Positions 24,240-36,030 of a DNA stretch of 45,561 nucleotides are shown one piece after another; positions within the stretch are counted from its first letter, which is position 1, and each line of letters begins with the position of its first letter. Both the position numbers and the translations under genes were made by a program. The stretch spans positions 1-45,561 of the forward strand of contig JAWQRO010000261.1 in the NCBI GenBank assembly GCA_033557835.1, written 5' to 3'. Origin of the DNA: Helochares maculicollis (lineage: Eukaryota; Arthropoda; Insecta; Coleoptera; Hydrophilidae). The notes under the pieces were generated by a model. That model was not told the DNA's origin and did not search any database. It saw only the letters and a program-made list of their open reading frames with translations.

Positions 24240-24780
24240 AAAGTAAAATAAAACTGTTCTTTGGCCGGCACTTAAATGAAAGTTAAAGAAATAATGAGCA
24301 AGGAAAAAAAATGCAAGCACATCCGATTTCTCTTATCAATGAAACTGGATAAAAAATAAGTTGAATCTTTGTCCCAGAAGAAAATATCCAGTTGGTGATC
24401 TCTACAATGGTACCTGCAAAATCTGAAAAATAAAAAATAGCAAGTGATGAGCAACGAAAAAATAAAGAATCACTTCCGACCTACCTTAACATCCGAACGG
24501 GTTTGGATCTTGGTCCTTAATTGAAACTTTCAGAGCTCGAGGTTTGTGCTGCGGCCGAGGCATATCCAATCTCTTTAACTGCCAAAACCAAACCTCAATC
24601 ATGTAGTCCATTCTCCTGGTGAATGCAAAATTTGACCAGAACGAAAGAAAGTTGGCCGGTCGATGAACCGCCGACCTACAAAGATGCCTGCAAAACCTTA
24701 ATCCGTTAGACCCTATAGAGGGTAAATCAGCATCGTAGGCCGAACTCTCTTGCCATTGAGATTGTGTTGACTCATGCACC
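24240..24780 (-). pseudogene. Gene-like copy 3 of the array (most open copy)
   Basis: On the minus strand a frame is open from 24779 to a TAA at 24486-24488 (97 codons), including NFAFTRRMDYMIEVWFWQL, KRLDM and KDQDPNPFGC. The segment 24484 to 24414 (71 bases) has donor AAG|GTAGGT and acceptor TTTTGCAG|GTACC, matching copy 1 in place and flanks. After it the frame YHCRDHQLDIFFWDKDST stays open to a TAA at about 24272. The stop sits 2 bases before the donor, so the splice model may join another frame, or the two segments may not be joined. Could be a small rapidly evolving secreted or reproductive protein, but no signal peptide or domain supports that. Confidence 0.35.
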
Positions 24781-26870
24781 GATGAATATTTTCAAACCAC
24801 GTGATCTCTCTAACGGCACACACATACAGACAAAATCCCAAAAATAGTCAAAATCGATTCAGAAACACCCAAAATGCAGAGATCCGTCAAAATCTCGGGG
24901 TAAAAATTGTATCGACAAACAACATTGCTTAATTTATTAACAAATGGAGTCATTATTTAATATAATAAAAGGTCTTAGTGGACTCTCCCAATAACGACCT
25001 GTTTCTGGAAGCTTAGAACAACGCTCTTAAATAAGAGCGAAGCTCGCATCGACTGCGCCGAATGTGCAAGTTACACGTTTTATACTAGATAATAGAAAGT
25101 AACTGCTATCTTCCAAAATCATATTTTTATGTGGAAATTCGATTAGTTCACGATTCTAAAAATAAAGAGAATCAGGTCAAGTTGAGAAGCATTTTATATC
25201 TGTTAATAAAATGATTTGAAAAGTACGACTACGCTAGTGCTTCATTTGGGTATGTTTAGTGGAGAGGCTCCATATATTTTCTATAGCAAATCTATTACTT
25301 TTATCCATTTACATATTTTCTTCAGCAAAATAAATAGCTTATACGAAAATGATTTTTCAATCTTACGACAGATATAATTCATTAAAGTAGTCTTAGTATT
25401 AATTTATTTTGTTAGACCTCACCATCAAGGCTAATACATTTTTTAAATAATAACTCTAGCGCAAGGCTATGTTTTCCTAGTCGTAATCTTTTTAAAAGTG
25501 AGATTGAACTACATTCTTGGTGGATTCATCAGGTATTATGAAGATTGCAAGTGTAAAATGCAACAGCTTCAAAAAATGAATTAGGCTTTAACTATCTTTT
25601 TATATCTAAAGTTTGCTCATTTATTAATAATTCAATTAAGTTTCGAAATCCTCATATTAATATTTCTGTATTTAAAACACTTTCACCAAAAGTAGGCGTA
25701 AAAATTTCATAGATTTACTATAAACCTAAAATAGCAAAATATACCAGCAATCAGTAAAATGTTGACAGTAAAAAATATTCTAAGTACTAAAGCATATTCA
25801 ACAGTATATCCTAACCCAATAACTAGCGCGACAGGATGTGAAGGCAGTTGGTTCAGGACAACTGTACTGAATAGCAGCTGTCGGGATGTTTCGATTCTTT
25901 TGCGTTTTCTATTGATGAAAATGTTATACTGGTATGTAATTTAAACATAGTAACTATTAATCTACTATTTAGTTTTACTTTCCTAATTAAAATTACACGA
26001 GCGTAGAACTGACGCATTTTGACTATTGACGATAATATTATGATTTCACAAATTACGTATTATAGCACTAGGCTACCCAAGCAAATCGTTTTGATAGCTT
26101 TATAGTTTCGTTTAGAAGCAAGACTTAAATCACCAAATTAGGTTTCTTTTCATAATACTTGCTGCATTTCGGTCTCACATTTTGAAAAACATACTGATCT
26201 TTTTGATGCAAGCACACTAATTGCTTTTAAATTAAATTGGAAAATTGCTTAGGAACTATTTTAGAAAGTTAATAATACTACTCTTGGAGAACACTGCTTG
26301 CCACCGCTGGCTGATTCTTTTTAATATTTGCTGTTAAAATAGCAATATTTGTGGCCTGCTTACATAATGTATGAATCTTTGTGCATCAGAGGTAATTATT
26401 TGTCCGTTATTTTAATAACTGAACCAAATACCAATTTTTATAAGTAAATAGATGTAATTTTTAATTGCTAAATTGTCACTCGTAAATGTTACTGGTTTGA
26501 TTATTAAATTATATCTTTATTACTAAAATGAATGAATATTTGTCTTTCAAAAGGTGCTTTGAATGTTTTGTTTATGATTATTTGTTTAAATAGTCCATTC
26601 GTTTTCTTAAGTTTTCTTCGGCACCCTCCAGCTTAACATTCATGTGACCCATATAGATATCCCCACTGTAATTTACCTAACCAAAATGTCGATGCGTACT
26701 AAATTTTGAAGAAATTTTTAAGCCGCTCTAAGTTATGTATTTAACAAATGAATCGAAGCATTCAGGTTTTTGTTTGTGTGTTTGAACTATGACCTTAGTA
26801 TTGCTAATTCAAAATGGTGGTTTGCATAATACAACCTTAAACCTATGATCAAATAAAACACTTCTGCACT
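24781..26870. other. Non-genic stretch after the array
   Basis: No supported gene. A near-perfect palindrome, CGCTCTTA (25022-25029) and TAAGAGCG (25032-25039) around AA, sits in a GC-richer patch at about 25010-25075. The rest is AT-rich with short chance frames only. Confidence 0.5.
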
Positions 26871-26873
26871 CTC

Positions 26874-27105
26874 GCTAATTCATCTTGATTAATTAAACAC
26901 TTACGGCAAATGCATCTTATTAATTAGATAAATAACGATTTCAACACAAAAGCATCAATCCCTCGGTCCAGTTACCCTACGGCCTTAATAGATTAATAAT
27001 GGTTCCCAGCCGATATTCAGCCCTGTTCAAACTGTCACACTGACAGACATGCATCCTCCACTCCTGTGAATAATGATTAGCGTGAATTCAAATCACTCAT
27101 TATTG
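26874..27105. promoter_or_regulatory. Cluster of TAAT/TAATTA homeodomain-type sites
   Basis: Within about 230 bases there are GCTAATTC, GATTAATTAAAC, ATTAATTAG, a GATTAATAATGG string, AATGATTAGCG and CTCATTATTG. The core TAATTA is the classic Antennapedia-type homeodomain site. The density is high, but AT-rich DNA yields such sites by chance, so the enhancer reading is inference. Confidence 0.3.
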
Positions 27106-27498
27106 ATATTGATGTAGCGGGTGAACGTACACATTTGTACCTGTTCTACAAATATGAGGATATATGTGAAACCTCACTATGGTATACAGCTCAACTTCCA
27201 TAGCCTTCCGCAGTGCATCCCGTAACGCCTTTCACCCTGCGTCTACCTATAATACAACCTCATTCAGTACAGTCGGTTATACAGCTGACTTAATGGACTG
27301 AGTTTTAAGATTTAATGCTTTTGAATAATTGAGAACATAACGCTATTATCCTGCAGCGCCACTGCAACTTGATTGCGCTGAAAGCGCCGTGCTGTTTATT
27401 TTCACGCAAAACTCCCCACTTCTGTTTAATTATTGGTAAACAGGAGGACTGATGATTTGGTTGGACGGTTTTCCAAAATTTAGACGTAATTAAGGCGG

Positions 27499-27534
27499 TT
27501 TTCGCTCAGGATTAATTTTTCGCTCAGATTTAAT
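27499..27534. repeat. Two-unit 18-bp direct repeat with TTTTCGCTCAG core
   Basis: TTTTCGCTCAGGATTAA at 27499-27515 is repeated as TTTTCGCTCAGATTTAA at 27517-27533. It lies in a patch with TTAATTA-like sites and a CCATAAA string near 27550, the latter matching the AbdB/Caudal type of site. A paired factor-binding site is possible. Confidence 0.5.
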
Positions 27535-28845
27535 GGGCGAATCAATTCCCATAAAACTGTCTAAAGGAAGGAGCTAATTGAATTGCAGGAACGCGGCGGT
27601 TTTCTATAAATAGAAGTAATTAGAAATTGTGACATTCATTTTGTCACGAACTTGCTTAAGATTGATACAAAAATTCCTATACACTGACACTAAAGATTCG
27701 CGTGACTTCATTTCGCCTACCGAAAACAGATACGTTACGTGTTCCTGACGAATTTCAGGACGAATTTCTTCATTAATTTCGCTGCAGGTCACCTGCTTTT
27801 TTTCTTACTCTCTGCTTTTATTATCGTTGTTTTCAATATTACCAACACTTTCGGTTTTTTGTGATCATAAATTAATGTTTTTGTGTTTATCCATCAATAA
27901 TTTCGGGTTGATAAATTGGTGGTTTTTTCGTAGTTATAATTTAGTGAGTTTTTCCACGCGCTATGATTTCATTTTATTTCTAGGGTGAACGATGGTTGGC
28001 AGAAAAAGTAATTTGAGTCTTTCTCCGAGGATGGTGCTGAGTGCCAAAAAGGTTGCAATTTTACTACCTGAGACGTGAGAGCGGACGCGAAGGAAGACGG
28101 ATGCACCATCTGAATATGTCCAATAAAATACGATAAGAAACGATGAGCTCATTTCATTTAAATAAAGGGAATTGTAAAGGAGGAAGGAAAAAATGAGATT
28201 CTTTGCATATATTGAATACAGACATCTTCAGAGGGATAGACCAAATTTTTACCCGTCCCGAAAACCGCTGACATAAAATTAAATTATTCTCATATCTGAA
28301 ACTCCCCTTGACTTATGTTCAACTGTAAAATGGTAATGCCTACAATATCATTTCAGGAATTTTCTGAAGATGGAAGCATTTTTTAATCAATATATTATAT
28401 GTTTATATAGACTTAGGTGAATTCGTTCAAATATTTATAGCGGTTGCTCTGTGAGGCCTAAATTTTATTAGTCATTACTTAGATGCATCTACGATTTTGT
28501 TGAGTTCGCAACATAAATTAAAAACTTATCAATGACTTTATTCCACCCCTCCTACAATAATCTCTTACATCCTCAATTAGCATTATGCAATTGTTATTCT
28601 CAAGTGGTAAAACAATCGGTTTAAATTAACAAACCCCTGATGAGGTAATTCAGCAGGAGTGCAAAAACGTCTAAATTAGTGGAAGAGATAGTGTTAGGGC
28701 GGAACGATATGAGAGAAACATTTGTTGAGGTGTCAGATTGAAATGCGTCCGTTGTTTTTTATGTGGTACCGACGTCGAGCAATGCGACGCGGCACGACGG
28801 TCTTGTCGGCACCTAACACGTTCATATAAAATTAAATTTACCTCT
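27535..28845. other. Non-genic stretch with a small arginine-rich minus-strand frame
   Basis: A minus-strand ATG frame of 30 codons runs from 28825 to 28733. It encodes MNVLGADKTVVPRRIARRR then YHIKNNGRISI, and sits on a GC-rich patch (28770-28812, with GACGTCG and CGACGCGGCACGACGG). It is too short to call as a gene. Other frames in the stretch are chance. Confidence 0.4.
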
Positions 28846-28920
28846 CGTTAATTAGAAAACATGCGTACACATCTCGTGGACTAATTAGAGACAACGACTA
28901 ATTTAAAATCATTAATTAGG
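28846..28920. promoter_or_regulatory. Four TAATTA-type sites in 75 bases
   Basis: GTTAATTAG (28848), CTAATTAG (28881), ACTAATTT (28897) and CATTAATTAGG (28910) fall in a short, evenly spread cluster next to the GC-rich patch at 28770-28812. Dense TAATTA clusters are common in developmental enhancers of flies. Function here is inferred only. Confidence 0.35.
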
Positions 28921-29280
28921 TGAACCTGGCTTTGTAATGCTCACTTCTCTTGGGGGTTAGTAGCGACACCGTGCGGCAACACTAATATATTACATTATAA
29001 CTTGGTTAATTATGCATGTACTTTGTAATATGTACGAATAGAACCTAACTTGCTTGTGTTGTTCCAACCTGAGGGGCACGACTTGCTTTTCTAATGAAAT
29101 GAAACGCTTTCTGATTGGTTATAGCAAAAATTTGTTTCTATAAAACGGGTATTATTTAGGAGCATGATAGGGGTACATCCGGATTCTCTTATAACACCCA
29201 CTCGCGAATCACGAAAACTTCTAGTTTTGATCTGATGTCTGACGAAATGATCATGTATTCTACGTTTAAATCACGAAAGC

Positions 29281-29372
29281 ACCGGCCGTGAAAACGTGTA
29301 AATCCTCCTTCGGTGGGCTACTTCGCCACCCCCACTGTCGGACAGAGCCACGACGCTTCGTGGCGCGCCGGT
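29281..29372. other. GC-rich multi-stem element
   Basis: An outer inverted repeat, ACCGGC (29281-29286) and GCCGGT (29367-29372), encloses three consecutive stems: GGTGG/CCACC (29312-29316, 29326-29330), CTGTC/GACAG (29335-29339, 29341-29345, one-base spacer) and CCACGA/TCGTGG (29348-29353, 29358-29363). The block is GC-rich in AT-rich surroundings. It could fold as a branched RNA or be a small foldback element. No open frame explains it. Confidence 0.4.
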
Positions 29373-29819
29373 CATGTATATATTCATGTGTGTTAACCAA
29401 ACACGAAATATGCTGACCATAAACTAGAAGGGCCCATCAATCATTCCCTTGACGTACAACTGATGGATGTCAGAGCGCCCCCTGCTTATCGGTTACTATA
29501 TCTAAAATCTTTGTTATCATGAATATTATGATGACAATGAAAATTTTAAACAACATTCCTGTTGTTTTTACCATGTAGGTTTTCCAAAAAAAATCTATTG
29601 ATTTTCTTTGTAGTTTTTTATTCTATTTTGAACAAAGCGATTCTTTTTGTGTCTAACTTCAATAGCTACTCATTATTTTCGACATTCTCTTTGTAGATGC
29701 ACAATTATCTGCATAGATCTGTTTATTATATACGATTATATAGAAAACTATGCAAACGCTAAATGCCGTTATATGAATTTAATATTTCTTTATGAAATTT
29801 TTGTTCAACTGTAAAATGT

Positions 29820-30415
29820 ACAAAGAGAGGTTGAAAAGTTCCTGACGATTTTGATGCAGTTGATCGGGTTGTAACTTGTGATGCAAAATGGATATATTTT
29901 GAGAATCCCAAACGTAAGAAATCGTGGATAATGCCAGGACAACCATCATCATCGAGTACGAAACCGTATCATTTTGGAAGGAAGATAATTCTGTGTGTGT
30001 GTGGTGGGATCAGAAGGGAGTAGTGTATTACGACCTTCTCAAACACGACGAAATTCCTTGTACTCTCTGCTACCGACAACAAATGATCAATTGAAACCAC
30101 ACATTGATTAAAAAAAAAACGCTCAAAATGAGCTCAAAGACACAGCAAAGTGGTCAAGGAAACGATTTCTATGCTTGGTTGCGAACTCCTACCCCACCCA
30201 CCGTATTTACTAGACCTGGCGCCTTCTGATTATCACCTCTTCTCATCGATGGAACAGGCAACGGCTGAGCAACACTTCAAGACTTTCGAGGATGTCAAAA
30301 ATGGCTCAATGAATGAATATCAATGAAAATTGAAGCTTTCTGTTGAAATGGTGTCCATAAATTGTCCGAGGGATGGATAAAACTTGTAAAAAGAGAGGAC
30401 CAATACTTTGAATAA
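29820..30415 (+). pseudogene. Decayed DD34D mariner transposase
   Basis: A mariner transposase relic on the plus strand. After a TIR-like start (AGAGGTTGAAAAGTTCCTGA, 29825-29844) the sequence jumps into the catalytic core: VVTCDAKWIYFENPKRKKSW (first Asp at 29880-29882, usual Glu replaced by Ala), then KPYHFGRKIILCV and WWDQKGVVYYDLLKHDE. The LLPHPPY motif and LAPSDYHLF with the last Asp at 30228-30230 follow, then VKREDQYFE with a TAA at 30413-30415. Breaks: a 2-base GT expansion at 29992-30003 shifts the frame inside ILCVWWD, and a deletion at about 30152 removes the HDNA-type segment with the second catalytic Asp. The N-terminal DNA-binding domain is missing. The 3' terminal repeat was not found. 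Inactive. Confidence 0.9.
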
Positions 30416-33400
30416 AAATGTTTTATCATTGTTCTTAAGTAATTGCGTATTTTTTATGAAAAAAAACGAAATTTTAAACTTGCGCATCTGGTATACAAAA
30501 AATAATGCTAAATTAGTTGGATATTACGTCGGCGAAAAACTAAAGTAAAGTTATTGGATGCATTTCTAACACGCCGCTAAAAAAAGTAATTGAATTAATA
30601 AAATGCAAACGCCTCCATTACAAATAGTGTAGAAGGAACTCACAACTTCAAGAATCTGTATTATTTGGTATGTATTGAAACAACAGTTGAAATAAAAATG
30701 AGTAATAGCAAATATATCAAAACCTAAAAACGATCGATGGAACTTTAAGTCGTACTAGTCCACTAGACTTATTAAAAATCAACAAGTTACACTTCTTATA
30801 ACCAGAACCAGAACAAATTCTACAGAAGAGTATTATTTTGACGTTATTCCTACATTAGAATTGAAAACTTAACATCCTCCTAATATGTATACGATTTCGT
30901 TTAAACATAAAGGGTAAGTTGACAAAAAGTTTCGAGTTTCGGAAATATTAGGAGTTCAACTTTGCAGTCACAAAAAACAGTCTTGTACCATAATGCAAGA
31001 AATGCCAAGAAATGAAGTCTTGAATTTCTTAAATGTGCGGTAGATATGAACGCGAAAGAGCAGCAAAACAAATTGTCTCGACTATAGAATGGAGAATTTA
31101 CTTAACTTTCTATTGTAACCAAAAAGTGCAAAACTTAACAGACCACAGAAACAAGAATAACGTTTTATCGTAGCCAGCACACAACAGCCAATAACAGGGT
31201 CAAAGAAGGAAAATTCCAAAATTAAAACATTAACAATTGAAAAACCTTTCTAACAATTCCTGAACAGATTATCCAAAATAGAAGAGCTGATTGACATAAT
31301 AGAATGTAGCGCTAAAGCAGTTATTTGTTAATAAACTAATGCTATGAACATTCTAAATAATGAAATTGAATGCCAATAGGCTGTTCCAACAACAACAGAG
31401 CAGTCCTAGATGCAGAAAAAAATTATAGTTGTCTCATATTTAATAATCATCTTACAAATCAATCGCACTTTTACAGGAAATAAAGTACATTCAAAAAATA
31501 CAGCCAAAAATACAGCACTATAACATTAATAGAACTATTTGCATTTGAAATAACCTATAAAATTGCAATGTTTTACTCTTTTTCTTTTTGTATTAAAATG
31601 AAGTATTTTCCGATTCTAACTTTATTAATACAATACTCAAAGAGATATGTTATCAAAAAAAACGTATATTGGATTGTCTATCAGGCATGAACAAAGGGAC
31701 AAATTGGATGAGCACTTTGATGCAAAACATGCACTTTAAGGCTCTCCAGGGCTAATGGAATGTAAACTCATGTAGTCAATCAACTAATTTAAAATTTTCA
31801 ATACTTTTAGCAAGAAATCCAACATAATGGCCTATTAATCAAAGCAAATTCCAGGCCCACTTCATCTCTTCATAATTAACTATATCTCCGTTATTTATAT
31901 GCAAGTTGACGAGACTTGAGATATGTGCTTCAGTCACTCTCCCATTCGCCTCTTTTTGGATAGCAATAAGATATTGCAATATCCTCCTCCCAGATTAACT
32001 AACATCTTAACAAACTGGCATAGTTTTCAACATCAGTTTAAGCAAGCAGAGCTGTATATAACAAGAAACAACTTACACAGAACTGAAAGATATTTACGCA
32101 GGAACATTACAGTTTGGATTCCTGAAATAGAAGACAATGCAATAGCTACGTTTGCTTATAACACAATCGCGTTCTCAGAAGGTGCCAGACATAAATTTGT
32201 TGAAGTACGGAAATTAGTAGACTTGAATTTTTCATAATAACAAAGTCCGACTAGCCTATACTATAATATAAATAAACATTAAAATCGTTTTAAATGGGGA
32301 ATCATTAAAATGATTCAAGAACTTGTATGACAACTCACCTTTATTACAAGAATGAAGCAATTAACAAAACGACAAAAAACTGCTTAGTTCTCGCAGATAA
32401 GCACTAACTGTCTCCTTTTTAACCGATTATATTTTTCTGAGTTTCCAACTAGTATTCTCGATAGACTTCGGAAAAATATTGATAATCGCTGAAAAACTGC
32501 AAAAAATATAGCAGAACTTTACTTGTAAGCCTGTAAGATTCTTCAATGAACTATAGTTGTTTTTATGTAAATACTAACTCGAAGAAATTTCTGATTTTTG
32601 AAGGTTTTTCTTTAATGTAAAATGCTTTGAAAAGTTTCGTTAATATTTTTATAAACAGTTACACTTGCTTTTTGACGACATATTAGCAAATGCAAATACA
32701 GAAAAATGGTAAATAGTTTCCTATTTTTTATTCACAGGTGTACAAATTTATATTTGTGCGGAAAATACAGTTCTTTTATGATAAAATTTGAAAACTGTAT
32801 ATCAGGTATACCATCGGGGGAGCTCACTAGTAAATCAAATATTACCTACCAAATTACAAAATTGAACATTACTGGTGACATCTGAATCATCTGGTAAAAA
32901 AAATAAAGAACTAAATTGAATTTGAAAATTGTACAATATTTTCCAAATCATCTTTGGAACAGATATAAAATTAGTAAATAAATTTTCAAGGTATAATTTG
33001 GTTTTACACTGTGATGTTTGCAATGACTCTCACTTTTTGGATGATTCTTTAGTTCGATGTGGGGCTATACTTAATAACAATAGAAAACTTCCTCAAGATA
33101 AGTGGTCGAGAAATGTGATAAGGCGTGAAATTTCGTACCAATAAAGTTAATTATTTCCAGGGCTGTTCGTCTAATTGTTTGCCGGGTTTCTACGTTGCGT
33201 TTTTCTCAGATAAATACAGACGATAAAAATCGAAACGATGATAAAGACGCAGATGTAGCTTTGTGCGCGTTTTTTCTGTTTCGTGCTATAAGTTGGTTGG
33301 CATTATGCAGAAAAATTTCTGTCCGGAATAATAAAGCAATTTATTAGGTTTCACTTCAAAGTTTCGCAGAGCGAATTTGGATCAAAACTTTTTCAGACTT

Positions 33401-34390
33401 TACTTGCTGCTCACTAAATATAAGAAAGTACAGAATTTCTTGCTCGATCCGAATTCAATTACGTCTTTTGTATACAAAATTTTTCTCTTGTTGTCTCTTG
33501 CGCGCGCTCAGAATATTGTTTCATTTTTTGTTTATAAATTTAGGTGTCGCCCACATAGAGCGTCGCGGTTTTGGGAGTTACGTGATAATATTTTCGTTTC
33601 TTGTTTCCTTCGTCTGTGCATTTTTTTGGGATAAAACAATTTCGCTCAGTCTCTTCTGTTACAATTTCTGCTTAAAAGTTAGGAGGATTATATTTCTTGC
33701 ATTTTGTATAAAGATATAGCTATTCATAAAGGTACGTTTTCTTCAAAACATATTCTTATGTGCCCGTAGTGTAAGAAATACAAATAAAGCGATTTAGAAG
33801 TAAGTGTATAAATATCATTTATTATATTTATAATATTAAAAATAGAGAGTTTTAGTTTATTGGTTCAAATATTATACGACCTTTAGATAGATAAAGTCAA
33901 CATTTTTTCACGAATCTGAAAATAAAAACTCAACTCAAATAAATATGGACGTTATTTATTAATAATCCTTTGCTAACCTAGTGCTCATGAAATATGGCTG
34001 CAGCATTAGAAATACAGACTCAGTTGAACCAAAATGTACCTGTCTATGTTGGCACAGAACGAACTCAAGACAAGGCGTACAACATCAACATCATTGTCTG
34101 AATGTCGAATTCATGCATATAAATTGCAACCGTACCTAATGAAAGTGGATGGGCTCATTTATAAGGGGCCAGAACACTACCAATTATTATAGAAACCGAG
34201 TCTCGACTCTATTTCAGTCCATTGTTTCAGGCACAATTGATGTGCGTAAATTATGTACTGTGCGTGTGTTCGTCACAGAGTCCACAACTCTTCCCAAAAT
34301 GAATGAAAGGTGAAATAATAAACGGACATTGTACATGAAAATACTTTCGCCCTGATAATACGTATTGAATACTGCTATAAATTAATGGGG
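30416..34390. other. AT-rich non-genic stretch
   Basis: The longest plus-strand frame, 31923-32237 (104 codons), has no recognisable domain, no start context and no neighbour that supports it; I treat it as chance. A GC-richer zone at about 33170-33560 holds overlapping frames but no known element. Nothing else could be supported. Confidence 0.45.
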
Positions 34391-34513
34391 TATAAAGGCG
34401 TCCATATATCCCCCTTCACACCTCAGGCGCCGCCGCCCCAAAACAGCCGCCGCCGTTCCACGACCACCGCCCAACTTTACCCGAGCCCTAAACGGCCGCA
34501 GTCTGCGCCATAG
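34391..34513 (+). promoter_or_regulatory. TATA box followed by a GC-rich, GCC-repeat segment
   Basis: TATAAA at 34391-34396 is followed about 27 bases later by TTCACAC (A at 34418), which fits an initiator position. Then comes a GC-rich run with repeated GCC (GGCGCCGCCGCCCC and GCCGCCGCCG). A plus-strand frame (PQAPPPQNSRRRSTTTAQ and on, to a TAG at 34511-34513) is open but has no ATG, so it is more likely a 5' untranslated exon or plain GC-rich DNA. A promoter is a fair guess; no transcript evidence exists here. Confidence 0.35.
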
Positions 34514-36030
34514 ACCTTGTGTATCATAAAATCTAATTTATTTCAATTGTATTAATACCTGCCAATAAGGTGGTGTTTTATTTTTATGGGGCAGTTTGAC
34601 CGCGCTTGATTTATAATCCGTAATTTTATAGCCTGTCGTTTCAAATGTCAGCTGAAAAATCAACCTTTTATGCTTAAACTAAACAAAGATTATTTATCCA
34701 GTTAAAATTGACGTTTATAAATTTACGGGAAATCTTTTGGAAAAATGGAAAATCCTCTGAACTAAATTTATAACAACTTTGAGCGTGTAAGTTGAAATAT
34801 TGTATTAAAAATTACAGTTTTTTACGGGCAAGAGTTCTGCGTGAATGTTATACAAATAAATGTTGAAGAAGCAAGCCGCCAACTGCAAATAAAATTTACA
34901 GACAAATCACTTTCGGCGAAAAGAGAAGCAATGAATTTTATTATAATATAGTTATATTGTTAAACAAAATTTACATAGCAATTACGTTGTGGTATAGAGT
35001 ATTTACTTGCTTTCCGCAAGCTATTACCTTAATGACGACATTGGGCTGTAATTTTTCGCTTCACCTTTCTAGGTTCGTGGCCGAGGCGGCGCGTGGCCTT
35101 AAAAACAAATTTTAATTAATGTACATTCCGAAAAATGAAAAACGAAATGAAAAACAAACCAGCGCCCTTCAAGTGAGCAATTAATAAAGTGCTTCTTAAA
35201 TTCGAACTTAATTTAAAAAATGACTTTCTCCTTTTATAATTTTTTAAAGGTCGCGGCTTTTCCAAGGAGGAAAAATTCCGAAATTAAATTTGCTTTTTTT
35301 GTTCTTGCGCGGCGAGCTCTTCACTTGCACAAGACAAAAGGATTATTTGTGGATTACTTTCGTAAATTTCAACAAAATGAAATTAGTTTCGCCTGCGCCA
35401 CTAATCAAAGAAAATAAAATTAAACAACCCCTCATAACGAGCTTACGAATATAGAAAGGAAAATCGTGTTAATGAACAAGTTTACTTATTATTCAAAATC
35501 GGTTTGAGATGGCATTGAGCAGGGGTTTCGAGGCTTTATTGTTGTTTGTTTGCCATTAAACCTGTTTATTATTGAATAATTTATAAGATCGTCAATGCAT
35601 CGGCTTGGCATCCTCCGATATTGAGGGGTTGTTAAAGTAAGTTCCTGGCAGTTAATGAAGCGGAGATGCTGGGTATTAATAAATTTAATTGATAATTATT
35701 TACCAATTATTACGAAGAGTTTTCTGATTAGGCGATCGATTTGCGAAAAGCCGGAGTTGAAGTTGGTTATATCCTGGGCTTGAGAACGAGATGGAACGGA
35801 GCTAAATAGAAAATGGATTGGAGGTAGTTTTATTAAACACAATCTATTTTGCCATCAGTTTCGGTTAGACTAAGGTGTTTTCTTTGTGGCCCTCGGGCAA
35901 TCTGTCTTTGTAAAATAAATAACAAAATAAAGTTAACAAATTTCGGCCTTCCATAAAACGCAATTAAGTGTACTACTTTTGAACAGATCGCATCTTAAGA
36001 GATTTACCGTCATCCATCTCTGGTCTCTTT
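34514..36030. other. Non-genic stretch downstream of the GC-rich segment
   Basis: AT-rich with no supported gene. If the TATA box at 34391 is real, this could include a first intron, but no donor site can be chosen with confidence. Confidence 0.4.

Larger units (their letters stand above)
22009..24780 (-). repeat. Array of diverged direct repeats resembling a decayed tandem gene cluster
   Basis: Matching landmarks recur in the same order: a palindrome/TATA module at about 22018-22181, 22205-22400 and 23583-23760; the string CATGCGTCTT at about 22774 and 24193; (G)TTGAATCTT-type at 22917, 23480 and 24361; an AATCTCTTTAACT-type string at 23129, 23506 and 24562; and a GTGAATGCAAAATTT-type string at 23171, 23551 and 24608. 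Spacing between full units is about 1.4 kb (offsets 1370 to 1444). The copies are well diverged. Read on the minus strand, the order is promoter-like module, exon-like, short intron-like, exon-like. I do not recognise the encoded protein. Alternatives are a complex satellite or a non-autonomous mobile element carrying host-like sequence. Confidence 0.7.

Noticed and set aside
28733..28825. Arginine-rich 30-codon minus-strand frame
   Set aside because: Too short and in a GC-rich patch that biases towards arginine codons; no conservation evidence.
31923..32237. 104-codon plus-strand frame
   Set aside because: No recognisable domain and no context; composition fits chance.
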